A DNA stretch of 64,000 nucleotides from Lactarius indigo. Its lineage: Eukaryota > Basidiomycota > Agaricomycetes > Russulales > Russulaceae. The translations under genes and the position numbers were made by a program. Where the stretch lies: NCBI GenBank assembly GCA_025766275.1, contig JAFKAC010000105.1:1-64000 (forward strand), given 5' to 3'. The notes beneath the pieces were generated by a model. That model searched no databases. It saw nothing but the letters and a program-made list of their open reading frames with translations, and was not told the origin of the DNA. Shown here piece after piece: positions 21,361-31,201 of this stretch (position 1 is the stretch's first letter; each line of letters starts with the position of its first letter).

Positions 21361-24300
21361 TCACCGAAAGTCTCGCGCTGCCCATGTAGACTGTTCGTCG
21401 CTGATCCTCTCAAAAACGTTAGCCCGCTCCAACCGATAGATGCAGTCCCTCTTGTCGTCCCGCGCCGACAACCGCATGGCTTGGAGTTGGCGGATGCGGG
21501 CCGCGAGCCGCTCTTCTTCATAGGCGGCTGCACGGTAGCGTGTCACCTCCGCAGTCAGGGACTCATCCCCAATGCGGTTCAGCGCTCGGTCCGTGATCTT
21601 GTCGGAAGCGAGGATGACTAGATCCTCGTGGGCGATGAAGGCGCGTTCCGCGGCCGATAGCATCGGATGGGCGTAAAGAGGTTTGCCGTAGAGATGGGGA
21701 GAGCCGGGGATGAGCCCTAGCACAAACGGATTCGCACCTCCTACGATCTGCACATGACTGGCGTTCCTCTCTACGCCGTCGGGCCCGGTGATGGGGAAGT
21801 GAACGTAATGGGGCTGTCGATTCGCCCGGAACCCCTCAGGCGCAAGGACCTGCGCGGGGTCGTCGTCGTGCGTGATGGGGGTGTGTAATGCGACGCCGGG
21901 CAATCGCACACGTCCTCGAGACATGGCGGTCCCGTCGGTGTGAACGAGCCATGGGGTGATTCGGGGATTAGTAGGGTGGCTGTGCGTTCGAAGGAGGGGG
22001 TGTCTGACCGGGTAGTAATCCTCGTCGTCAGCGTGAGCCTCGTCGTGAGGGAGTGCTGCCTGCGCTGCCGCAACTCGCTCAACCTCTTCTGCGCTAAGCG
22101 CAGTTGTTCGTCGGCCCACTCCTTCGCCACTCTCCGCCAGTCCTCCGCTGCTTCTAACTCCAGTTGGGTCTTCGAGGGGGCGGTCGGCAGGGAGAATTCC
22201 CCGCGTGCCAATGAGGTCGTCACCTGGGGGGATGACGGCAATGGGTTCTCGATTGCCATTGTCGTCTCGGAAGATGTGAGGGACGGCATGCTGCTGCTCG
22301 TCGTCGGGCTGGTGAGTCGGGTCGGGGAACCTCTGTAGGACATTAGCCCATTCTTGAGCGGTGATATGCCCCGTTCGCAAGTTTGCAGGTGTGTACGGAG
22401 TGAGCTGGACCTGCTGAACCACGGTTTCTTCGTCGTTTTCGAGGAGGTTGGCGGCGTCTTGTGCGACTTGGTCGAGGAGGATCGCCGTGGTGACATGTCG
22501 AAGAGGGGAAGTGGGCATGGAAGTGTGGCAAGAACGAAGGTGGGAGTGATGCTCTCCCTGACCGTCCTCAAGCCGACCTTTAAGGCGTTGTATGCTCGTT
22601 CGGCCCGCTTGGTACTCCGCTATTGCGTCTGGGGCGAACACGTCATCCTTATCGACCCACTGATTCTCCGAGTCCGGATACCCCTTCCATTTGATAAGGT
22701 ATTGGAGCTTTTTGCGGCGGCCGAAGTGCCGCGAGTCCAGAACAGCCTCGACCTCGTATTCCTCTTCTCCTTCCACAAGATCCGGTGGTGGTCTTGGGAA
22801 ATTCTCGCCATGCATGGCTGTGCTTTTGTACGGCGTGAGAAGATCGATGTGAAACACTGGATGAATGCTCCACTGCGTGGGAAGCTCTAGTCGGTAGTTA
22901 TAAGGGGACATCACCTGAGTCACTTTAAATGGTCCGTGGCGTCGCGCCGCCAACTTCGCCGTAGGTTGATTGGTTCGTAAATGTTTCCCTTCTAGCCATA
23001 CCTGGTCACCGATCCGATACCGTGGGGTATCTTTGTGTCGGATCCAGCTATCTTGTGCCTTCTTGATAAGGGTCTGGGCAAGTTGACGTGCTTCTTTCAG
23101 CTGTGTCAGCCTTGTAATTACGTTTGGAATGGGGGATGGCTTATCCGTCCAATCAGCCGTCGGATTGTATCCCATGAGGAGCATGAATGGTGATTGTTTC
23201 GTATGCTCATGGGGCCAGTTGTTGTGCGCGAATTCTGCTATGGGAAGATACTCCGCCCAGTTATCTTGACGCTCGTTGGCCCAGAACCGTAGATACTGTT
23301 CGAGCCATTGATTGGTCCGCTCGGACTGCCCATCCGTGCGTGGGTGGTAGGCTGTGGAAATATTTTGTTGAATCCCTAGTATACGGCACACTTCTCGCGT
23401 AAATTTGGAAGTGAATCGGGGGTCGCGGTCGCTGATAACTTTACGCGGTAGTCCGAATCGCTTGAACACGTGATTGACGTACAGAATGGCAGTCCCCTCC
23501 GCTGTCACCTCTTCGTTACAAGGAATGAATATGGAGGCCTTACTACAGTCGTGGTCTGTGACGGTTAGGATACTGTCATACGACTGCGAGGTCGGCAGCT
23601 TGGTGATGAAGTCCAGAGCGATAGTGTGGAAAGGGGGAACGTCCGTGGCTGGGGTGATCGGGTGTAAAGGAGCGCGAGTGGGTCGGGTGTTGACTTTATT
23701 TCGCTGGCAATCAGCACACCCGGTGACGTACTCGTATACATCTCGACGAATGCTTGGCCACCAGTGGTGTCGTTCCACAATTCGTTGTGTCCTGCTTATT
23801 CCGGGGTGTCCATGTACTGGCGGGTCGTGATGGTCCTGTATGATGGCCCTATATGCCGTCATTGGTCCCGTAACCACCAGTCGTCCATCCTTGTACCACT
23901 CTCCGTCTATCTTCTTGAGGTGGTGGGCATCAACCCACATCTTGATTACGGCTGGGTCTTGTTGTCGTCTCGGTCGTTGCATCATGGGGTGTATTTCCAA
24001 CGCACGCGCGACGTTAGTGGCTCGTACGAACACTTCCGGAGGTAAGACAACCACACCTTGGTTATCTTCTTCCCCCTGGTCGTAGTCTGGTCGTCTGGAT
24101 AGCGCATCCGCTCGGCCATTGTTTTTTCCTTTGATGTGATGGATTTCGAAATCGTATTCCATCAATTCTAGTACTTCTCGCGCAACTCGTCGACTGATCT
24201 TTTGCGGCGTCTTCCAATACTGCAGGTTCAAGTGGTCCGAGAATATCTTGATCTTGTGCGGAGATCCTGCAAGTAGGGGGCGCCAGTGTCGGAGAGCTTT

Positions 24301-26172
24301 TACGATAGCAAGAAGTTCCAGGTCGTAAATGTCGTAATTGCGTTCCGCCTCGCTCAGTGTTGCGGAGTAGTATCCTATTGGGTGCTTGCGCCCGTCACTT
24401 TTTCGTTGTAGTAGGACTGCACCCACCGCGAATCCGGAGGCATCGACCTCCAACTCAAATTGTTCTTGCAGGTTTGGGTGCGCCAATACTGGTTCTTCGG
24501 TTACGAGGCGTTTGAGGGTCTTGAATGCGCGATCCTCTTCTTCTGTCCACCGCCATTCGGCATCCTTCCTTGTAAGTCGATTTAATGGTCGGGCATGTGT
24601 GGCGAAACCTCGGATGAATAAGCGGTAAAAGTTGCAAAAACCTAAGAAGGAGCGTACGTCCCTGACTTTGGTTGGTGTTGGCCAGTCTTTGATACCGCGA
24701 ACTTTTACCGGGTCCATGCGTGTTACCCCCTTTTCAAGGATTACCCCCAGGTAATCCATCCGAGGTTGGTGGAAAAGGCACTTCTCGAGCTTGAAGTAAA
24801 GATCGTGCTCCTGGGCGACACGAAGAACATCCGTGACCGCTGCGACATGATCCGCGGAATCGTGACCCTCCCGTGTCGCAATCCCGATGTCGTCCATGTA
24901 AACTCGGATGACAGTGCCGCGAAGTTCGTGTTTCGCGATCGTATCCCGGTAGATGTGGTTCATCATCGTTTGGAATGTTGCGGGCGAGTTCGTGAGGCCA
25001 AAGAACATGACGGTTGGTTCGAAGAGACCGAACTTGGTTTTGAAGGCCGCCTTCTCTTGATCGCCGTCCCGGATGCGAATATTATTGTACCCCCATCGGA
25101 TGTCGAGCTTGGTGTAAATGTGCGCGTTACTGAGGTCGTAGATGAGATCTTGAATAAGGGGTAGGGGATATTGATTGCGGATGGTATGGGAGTTAATTAC
25201 CCGGTAATCCTGTACCGGGCGTAGCTTTCCGTCCTTCTTTTTAATGAAGAAAAATGAGGATGCGTACGGGGAGATCGAGGGACGTAGATATCCCTGCTTA
25301 AGTTTTTCGTCCAGGAATTCCTTCAGCTTCCCCTCCTCTTCTTGTGTTAGGGGGTATATTTTACAGTCTATGGCGGACGGAGCATTTGGTTTGAAGTCGA
25401 TGGCGTGATCCCATGGTCTCGGGGGAGGGAAGCGTTGAGACGCTTCCTCACTGAAGAGTTGTTGGAACTCTTGGTAGACCGCTGGTAGTTCCGTAGGTGG
25501 TTCTTCCTTTCTCGCCTGGATTGCTAATTCGGTGGATGTGGTGGCGCGTAGGTGTACGTGTTCCTCATCCAGTTCGTCGGCGATTTCTTCTTTTTGGTCG
25601 TTAGTGAGGGCGGCGGCGATGACAGTATGTGAATGGGAACTGTCCTGTGTACTAATCACTATCGGCATGACGTCCTCGTGTATTGCCGCGTCGCGCCAGT
25701 TGATGGTTGGTTCGTAAGTGGCCAACCATGGATATCCCAGCACGATTTCTTCCGTTCCTAGGTCCGTGATGAGGAACCGCATTGTCCTATGATATCCTTT
25801 GGCGTATACATCGAGGTCGGTATAATGAGTGATGGACCCAGCTTTGTTTTCTGTCTGGTCGATGTTCCAGATTTTTCGTGGTTGGGCCAGTGGCTGTATA
25901 CCAATGCCCATTTTCTTTATGAATTTCGGGTTCATAAAGTTGTCGGTGGCTCCGGAGTCCACCAGTGCTCTTATGTCGGCCATTCGGTAATTCGTGCGTA
26001 TCGCAACTGGAATTCGAAGAGAACGAAAGCGTGTCATGATTACAGAATTACAATTTAGAGCCCTCACCCAGGCCGATGGGTTCAGGCGCTCCGAAAACCC
26101 TCTTTTCCCCATAAGTCCTGCAATATCAGGTCCTTCACTTCGTCTGGCGCGTTGGCGACCCCAGTAAGCCAC
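21361..26172 (-). CDS. Gypsy-1 Pol polyprotein with chromodomain and extra C-terminal module
   Basis: A 1,603-residue ORF without stops. Order: aspartic protease (ALVDSGATDNF, near residue 72), reverse transcriptase (KLDIRWGYNN; catalytic YMDD, near 420), RNase H (EVDASGFAVGAVL), integrase with zinc site (HPGISRTQRI ... CADCQRNK) and DDE core (ALDFITKLP, VISDRDPRFTS, GQSERTNQ), chromodomain (EYEVEAVLDS ... LIKWKGYPDSENQW), then about 380 further residues. That tail holds PFVLGLIPGSPHLYGKPLY and a predicted coiled coil (ARIRQLQAMRL) and has counterparts in Gypsy-3 ORF3 and Gypsy-4. Expression requires a -1 shift from gag: the ORF overlaps the gag end by about 90 bases at a GGGAAAA slippery site. 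All catalytic residues are intact. Confidence 0.95.
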   Translation of the reverse strand: MAYWGRQRARRSEGPDIAGLMGKRGFSERLNPSAWVRALNCNSVIMTRFRSLRIPVAIRTNYRMADIRALVDSGATDNFMNPKFIKKMGIGIQPLAQPRKIWNIDQTENKAGSITHYTDLDVYAKGYHRTMRFLITDLGTEEIVLGYPWLATYEPTINWRDAAIHEDVMPIVISTQDSSHSHTVIAAALTNDQKEEIADELDEEHVHLRATTSTELAIQARKEEPPTELPAVYQEFQQLFSEEASQRFPPPRPWDHAIDFKPNAPSAIDCKIYPLTQEEEGKLKEFLDEKLKQGYLRPSISPYASSFFFIKKKDGKLRPVQDYRVINSHTIRNQYPLPLIQDLIYDLSNAHIYTKLDIRWGYNNIRIRDGDQEKAAFKTKFGLFEPTVMFFGLTNSPATFQTMMNHIYRDTIAKHELRGTVIRVYMDDIGIATREGHDSADHVAAVTDVLRVAQEHDLYFKLEKCLFHQPRMDYLGVILEKGVTRMDPVKVRGIKDWPTPTKVRDVRSFLGFCNFYRLFIRGFATHARPLNRLTRKDAEWRWTEEEDRAFKTLKRLVTEEPVLAHPNLQEQFELEVDASGFAVGAVLLQRKSDGRKHPIGYYSATLSEAERNYDIYDLELLAIVKALRHWRPLLAGSPHKIKIFSDHLNLQYWKTPQKISRRVAREVLELMEYDFEIHHIKGKNNGRADALSRRPDYDQGEEDNQGVVVLPPEVFVRATNVARALEIHPMMQRPRRQQDPAVIKMWVDAHHLKKIDGEWYKDGRLVVTGPMTAYRAIIQDHHDPPVHGHPGISRTQRIVERHHWWPSIRRDVYEYVTGCADCQRNKVNTRPTRAPLHPITPATDVPPFHTIALDFITKLPTSQSYDSILTVTDHDCSKASIFIPCNEEVTAEGTAILYVNHVFKRFGLPRKVISDRDPRFTSKFTREVCRILGIQQNISTAYHPRTDGQSERTNQWLEQYLRFWANERQDNWAEYLPIAEFAHNNWPHEHTKQSPFMLLMGYNPTADWTDKPSPIPNVITRLTQLKEARQLAQTLIKKAQDSWIRHKDTPRYRIGDQVWLEGKHLRTNQPTAKLAARRHGPFKVTQVMSPYNYRLELPTQWSIHPVFHIDLLTPYKSTAMHGENFPRPPPDLVEGEEEYEVEAVLDSRHFGRRKKLQYLIKWKGYPDSENQWVDKDDVFAPDAIAEYQAGRTSIQRLKGRLEDGQGEHHSHLRSCHTSMPTSPLRHVTTAILLDQVAQDAANLLENDEETVVQQVQLTPYTPANLRTGHITAQEWANVLQRFPDPTHQPDDEQQHAVPHIFRDDNGNREPIAVIPPGDDLIGTRGILPADRPLEDPTGVRSSGGLAESGEGVGRRTTALSAEEVERVAAAQAALPHDEAHADDEDYYPVRHPLLRTHSHPTNPRITPWLVHTDGTAMSRGRVRLPGVALHTPITHDDDPAQVLAPEGFRANRQPHYVHFPITGPDGVERNASHVQIVGGANPFVLGLIPGSPHLYGKPLYAHPMLSAAERAFIAHEDLVILASDKITDRALNRIGDESLTAEVTRYRAAAYEEERLAARIRQLQAMRLSARDDKRDCIYRLERANVFERISDEQSTWAARDFR

Positions 26173-28070
26173 TCCTTGGCTCGTTCTTCGGCGGTTTTGT
26201 TAGTTGATGCGGCCTGTATCTGGGCCGGCGGGATTTCTTGCGCGTAGCAATCTGTTTCTGCCGCGCGGACTGTAGATGGTCCAGCATTTGACTGCTGCCA
26301 TTGTCGGGGTTGTCTGGGATGGGGGCAATTTCGTGAGAGGTGACCTGGCGCATTACAATTGTAACACAACACCGTCCTTAGGTCTCGCCGTGACCCTCCT
26401 CTTCCTCATCCCCTCGCCCCGGGTCCCCCTCTCGGAGGAAAGGGGGGTAGGCCCGTGTAGGGTGGTTTTCCGTAGTCGATCTCTTCCGATCCTGCCAGCC
26501 TTGCCTTTGTTCGATCCGCAGAGGTGTCCATTGCCCAGGGATTTGCGAGGTTCTGAGGAACGGTCCATCCGGCGTTGCCCGCTTTCTTTGGCTTGGTGTC
26601 CTTATACTCGTCCACTCGAGCTCGGATATGGATATAGTTGCGTTGTCGGCGGAGGGTCGCCCGCTTCCATTCGTCGAATGTTTCCGGCTCATCTAGATCG
26701 TATGTCTTCTCATACAGCTTTTTTGGTAGCCCCCTGGTGAACAGGTCGATGGTCTGGGGGTCGTTTAGTCGGTACCCCGCCTTTCTTGTGGCTTCTTCAA
26801 ACTCGTTGACGTATTTGTCAATGTCTCCGTCGACCATCTTGAGCCCCTTCCTTAGAAGCGCTTGAGCCTGTTCTCGCTCGAGGGTGTTAACGAACCTTTG
26901 GTTGAACCCCTCCGCTACTGCGTTCCACAAGTCCCTCGTATGTTGGTCTATTCCCCGTTGTATTTGGCGGTTGAGCCACTTGAGGTACGAGAGCACCCAT
27001 TCGCTGACGGATACCCCCTTTATATAGGACAAGAACAGGAGACATCGTCGGTAGTCATTGCGCATGACCGGGGTATCGAGGTTCATCCCCCAGTACACGT
27101 GCCATTGCGTGAGGAAGGAGTCTACTTTAGTACGGTCTCCGTCGAAGATGGTGGGAGGTTCACCGGTCAGTTTTTCATGTCCGTGTCCTCCTCCCGGTGG
27201 GCCTCCTCCTCCACCACCGTTTCCGCCCGGGGGTCCTCCTCCTGGTGGGTTGTTCGGGAGATCTGGTGGATCCCCTCTTCCTTCTGGGCGTCGAGGGAAG
27301 TCTCCTCCTGGTGGTCCTCCCCACCCCGGCGGGGGGTCTAGTGATAGTCCTTGTCGTCGTCCACCCCCTGACGGGGGGTCTCCTTGATCGGGTCCGATAG
27401 CCCGAAAGATGGCCGCATCGTCTGCAGTCATGCGATGTCCTGTTTCTGGGTTAATGGGCATTAGGTTACGTTGTGACTCTTGTCTGATTGCTTCTGCTGC
27501 TTCTCGCGCCGCCTGCTCCCTGACTTGCATAATTTCTTCGGCCGTCATGGTGGTGGTTGCCATTTCTGCTGCTGGCGATCGCACGTGAATGACCTCTGGT
27601 GCTTCTGAGATATGTAGGGACTCAGCTCGTTGGATGGTGTATTGCTCGATAGGTCCGACGCTTGCCGGTCGATCGTCTTCACTTTGTTCGTTTTCTTCGG
27701 TTTCTTCACTCACCGCCTCTCCAGTGGAGTGTTCTCGTAGTTGGCCGTCGATGGGCCCCCAATCGGCTCGTGAATTGAGTTCGCGTGCGTCGATATCGCA
27801 CTGATATTGCCTTCCCGCGGGTCTGATGGCGTCCCAACGGTGATCTATAGGGTTCCACGTAACTTCCACCCAGCACAGGTGGTCAAAATTGAACTCAACG
27901 GGTCTAAACCTCGTAGGTCCGTTGAACTCTACAAAGTATCCGGTTTCGTCTCCTCGGTCCCTCCACCTGGCTGCTCCTAAGAATCGGGTTGGTACGTTGC
28001 GATCTCCTCTTCGTTCCAGATAATAAGGACGAAAGTTCGTCCACTGGTCCCTGGTGTTGACAGTCGCCAC
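26082..28070 (-). CDS. Gypsy-1 Gag, with one in-frame TGA
   Basis: Structural Gag forming the particle and binding RNA. The frame opens after a TAA inside the 5' LTR and has no ATG near its start; the first candidate codon is a GTG at 28,070, only 9 bases past the primer site. It is open for 554 codons, then a TGA at 26,406-26,408 sits in a run of Gly/Arg codons. The same frame continues to the CCHC knuckle (CYNCNAPGHLSRNC) and ends at 26,082. CGA to TGA is the simplest explanation of the stop. The proline/glycine-rich segment near 27,200-27,370 (PPGGGPPGG) separates the N-terminal domain from the capsid-like domain. The N-terminal region is related to Gypsy-3 Gag. Confidence 0.85.
26103..26109 (-). 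promoter_or_regulatory. Gypsy-1 candidate -1 ribosomal frameshift heptamer
   Basis: In the gag frame the codons TGG GGA AAA GAG contain G GGA AAA, a X XXY YYZ slippery heptamer. It lies inside the gag/pol overlap, just before the two frames give KEGFRSA-stop (gag) and KRGFSERLNP (pol). Downstream structure was not computed. Confidence 0.6.
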
Positions 28071-28078
28071 AATGAAAT

Positions 28079-28089
28079 ATCTTGGTCTT
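28079..28089 (-). other. Gypsy-1 self-primer binding site
   Basis: Two bases inside the 5' LTR, the minus strand reads AAGACCAAGAT. Its complement ATCTTGGTCTT lies in the LTR at 28,295-28,285, 34 bases downstream of TATTTAAG, i.e. at the predicted RNA 5' end. This matches the Tf1/sushi self-priming arrangement. Confidence 0.75.
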
Positions 28090-28091
28090 AA

Positions 28092-28549
28092 TGTAACGCC
28101 GTCACGACGTTAGCTCGACTTGAGCTTCGACAAGGCGACTTGGCGACTTAGCTAAGCACGCACGATGGCGTATGGCACGAAGGCGAACTCCAGATGTTCG
28201 AAGACACTGGTGAATATAGACGGCTTCCCTCAGAGAAGCGTAGCGGACAGTTCAAAAGAAAGAGACAAGTAGTGACGATTGAAGAAGACCAAGATGGCGT
28301 ATCTTGGTCTTCCGCAGCTACCTTAAATACAAGAAAAGCAGGCTTTCAAGCGCTGCTATGAGTCACCGTATTGTAGCGTCCAACGTATCGCGTAAGTACC
28401 GCAATCCTAATACTACTACTACCTGTACTAGGATCGAGTCATCTCCTAATCTCCTAACTCCTGTCGTAAACTCCGAGTCCGTGACTAATATACCTTACAG
28501 CCGTAGTCACAACCGGTACAGTAAGGGTCCGACGCGCGCAACCGTAACA
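28092..28549 (-). repeat. Gypsy-1 5' LTR
   Basis: 458 bp, identical to the 3' LTR except one CpG site (AACCGTAACA here, AACTGTAACA there). Confidence 0.92.
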
Positions 28550-28554
28550 TACAA

Positions 28555-28965
28555 GTACAGTAGTATAGAACGAAATTTCAATAACTTTTTGGAGTGTTTT
28601 GTAAGGCTCATCGGAAACACGCACGGACCCTCGGGCATTTGTACAGTAATTCGGGGATGACACCGGACCACGAGACTGTCGCGCTTGCCTCTCATTCGAG
28701 GCTACAAAAATACAATCATGTAAGCACGAGAACGTTCGAGAGAGTTAAATCATATCTGTATCATAGGCACATCATAGCTGCTATACGCAGCTTTCCGAAT
28801 CTGCAAATCAAAGTAAACTAGATGATACGAGAAGGAACGAGACCAAAACGTTTCATTGCCCCTGAGGGGCATTCCAAAAATTGTCGGGCATGCGCCCCGA
28901 GGCCGAACGTGGTACGCGCGGACGCAACCGCCGCTCTGGCCTCTAGCGGAACAAATCCGCCATCA
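28555..28965 (-). repeat. Copia-1 5' LTR, part 2
   Basis: 411 bp; with part 1 it restores a 587-bp LTR, exactly the length of the 3' LTR. Ends at GCCATCA, followed by the GATAC duplication. Confidence 0.9.
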
Positions 28966-29098
28966 GATACATACCCTTAGTCACAGTAGAACAGAAGCAA
29001 CTGAGGGTTGGGATATGAACACTGATGTGTATATACAACAAATCACATGGCCCCACCACTGTGTGACATGACCTAACAATGACCTCATATCAACACTC

Positions 29099-29655
29099 TG
29101 ATGAACAGCAGACATAGAACTATACTCACAGTGGGACAAAGTACTGTGGTGAAATATAGAGGTTGCTGGAAGCAGAGGTGTACAGGGAGATCTTGCAGAG
29201 TAAAGCAGATAGAGTCTGGCACACAGAGCAGTGAGGAACTGATGTGGACTAGGAGCATACATGGTACACTACTTATACTGTTTATAGGGGTGACACTAAT
29301 ACAAGAGATGTAACATAGTGTCACAGAGTACAAGGGACATTGTTCTACATGTGGGATAAGAGGAATACACAAATGGAGAACAAGGAGTGCAGAACAAGAG
29401 AAAGTCCAGACTAAGATGATATCATACTGACATCACAATAAAGATATAACTAAGGGGAGAACAAAGGCATAGTACAATGACTGGTCCAGAGGAGTTCACA
29501 TAATGTCATGGTACATATGATGTCATAGATAAGTAAAGAAGTCCAAGATTGTACAGATCAAATCTAATCTACAGAAGTCCAATATATCTAATCTATAGCA
29601 GTCCATATCTGCAAGTCCTTTGAGCCACTAAGTGCATAAGGGTCACTTATCAACA
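29099..29655 (-). repeat. LTR-A solo LTR, no leader duplication
   Basis: 557 bp, bounded TGATGAACAGC ... CTTATCAACA, with exact target duplication CACTC (29,094-29,098 and 29,656-29,660). Confidence 0.85.
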
Positions 29656-29837
29656 CACTCCTCCTTAACAACAGTGCAGGGACAACATAATCAAGATATA
29701 AGGATGAGCAAAAGTGTGTTGAACAGTAAAGGAGATGTGAAGCAGAAATGAAAGGAGTAGCAAGAAATAAAAATGGCAAAAATAAAAACAGCAAATAGAG
29801 AAATAAAGACCATGTGACACTTCTCCTCATGCTGATG

Positions 29838-29996
29838 CATTGATATAGTTCAACTGCAAAGACTTTAAGGTGTCCTTGTTAAGGACAGAAGTAGGGCATG
29901 CACAAGAAGAGGGGATAGGATGAGGTCACACCAAAGGTATGGAGGCAAGGTTGCTAGATTGCAAATGAAGCCAAGTCTGGCCTCTTACAGTCTATG
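29838..29996 (-). repeat. LTR-B fragment
   Basis: Matches the part of LTR-B beginning ATTGATATAGTTCAACTGC; cut at its right end by the LTR-A copy at 29,997, after which only about 12 more LTR-B bases continue. Confidence 0.6.
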
Positions 29997-30557
29997 TGTT
30001 GATAAGTGACCCTTGTGCACTTAGTGGCTCATATGGACCGGACTTGCAGCATGGACTGCTTTAGATTAGATATACAGGACTTGTAGATTAGATACTGTTT
30101 GATCTGTACAATCTATTACTTACCATTGTGTTGTATATGACATCACTGTACTTCTATGACATCATGTGTCTGGACTCTGTGTTGTACTCAACGCCTTTGT
30201 TCTTTACTTAGCATTATCTTTATTATGATGTCACTATGATATCATCTTGCTCTGGACTCTTCTTGTTCTCCATGTCCTTGTTCTCAAAGTGTCCACTCCT
30301 TTGTCTCTTTGTAGAACAATATCTTCTTGTACTTTGTGACTAGTGTTACTAGCGTTGTATTACTGTCACTCTCTGTAGGAGTATAAGTAGAGTACCATGT
30401 ACACTCCTGGTCCACATCAGTTCTCACTGCTTGTGTGCCAGACAACTCTCTTGCTTTACTTGCCTGACCCCCTGTTGCTGCTTCAAGCACTCTTGCATAT
30501 CTCACCACAGACACCTTTGCCCTCTGTGAGTATGCTCTCCTTGTGTGCTGTTCATCA
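29997..30557 (+). repeat. LTR-A solo LTR, no leader duplication
   Basis: 561 bp with exact target duplication CTATG (29,992-29,996 and 30,558-30,562). Inserted in the LTR-B fragment. Confidence 0.85.
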
Positions 30558-30562
30558 CTATG

Positions 30563-31201
30563 GTACAGGCTCATCAGCAAGATAACATCTGCTGGAACTA
30601 CTGGAGTGGCTGGGGGGCTAGGGCTGATGAGTGCCAGGCATTACCAGCAGCCCTAGTCATGCCAAGTTAGATGCAATATGCTCCAGAAGGCTCCTGGACA
30701 CACTAGTCTTATAATCTGTGTCTAGGTAATCCTAGAAATGAGTGTTTTACTCTAGTAAATTCCAGATCACAAGTCTTGATTCAGAATCTTAGAGACCATC
30801 AAGGGTAACCCTCATGTTACTTGGGGCCTAGTACCCATAGCCAGACCAAAAACTCAATTCCATATGCATTGACAACTACCTGCCAGTGTGTTTTTCTGAC
30901 CTGTTGTGGCCCTGATCTGGATCTGACAGAAAAACCAAGAATTTATTCAAGTAGCAAAAACTACAGATGACCTATGTATGTATGAGAAGATAACTAAAAT
31001 AGAAAAAGTAGAATGGAGGGGAAGAAAGGGAAAGGACAATTACTCAGACTGAATAAACAAGTACTTTAGCAGCAGCAGTGTATGGTTTGTTGATGTGACC
31101 TATCTGCTGCCAAACAAGAAATCTGCCGAAAAAAAAGGGTCAGCCATGGGACCTGATACATCACTAGTAGAATAGGACAAAATGAGGGGATATGCACAGG
31201 G
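30563..31201. other. Unassigned AT/TG-rich DNA
   Basis: No open frame of note, no clear repeat boundary. Probably old repeat sequence. Confidence 0.4.

Larger units (their letters stand above)
20873..28549 (-). mobile_element. Gypsy-1: complete chromodomain Ty3/gypsy retrotransposon
   Basis: Inserted in the Copia-1 5' LTR with 5-bp duplication TACAA (20,868-20,872 and 28,550-28,554). The LTRs are 458 bp each and differ at one base (a CpG), so insertion is recent. Internal order on the minus strand: self-primer site, gag (28,070-26,082, one TGA), pol in the -1 frame (26,172-21,361) ending in a chromodomain plus an extra C-terminal module, then a polypurine tract (AAAAGGGGGTGA) next to the 3' LTR. 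Confidence 0.95.
15733..28965 (-). mobile_element. Copia-1: complete Ty1/copia retrotransposon, interrupted by Gypsy-1 in its 5' LTR
   Basis: A full-length copia element on the minus strand. Its two LTRs are 587 bp each (15,733-16,319; and 20,697-20,872 plus 28,555-28,965 after removal of Gypsy-1). It is flanked by the 5-bp duplication GATAC (15,728-15,732 and 28,966-28,970). It has one uninterrupted polyprotein ORF, a G-rich polypurine tract overlapping the stop codon, and a half-tRNA-type primer site. The two LTRs differ at 11 positions, all at CpG. The ORF looks intact, so the element was recently active, but its promoter-bearing 5' LTR is now split. Confidence 0.95.
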
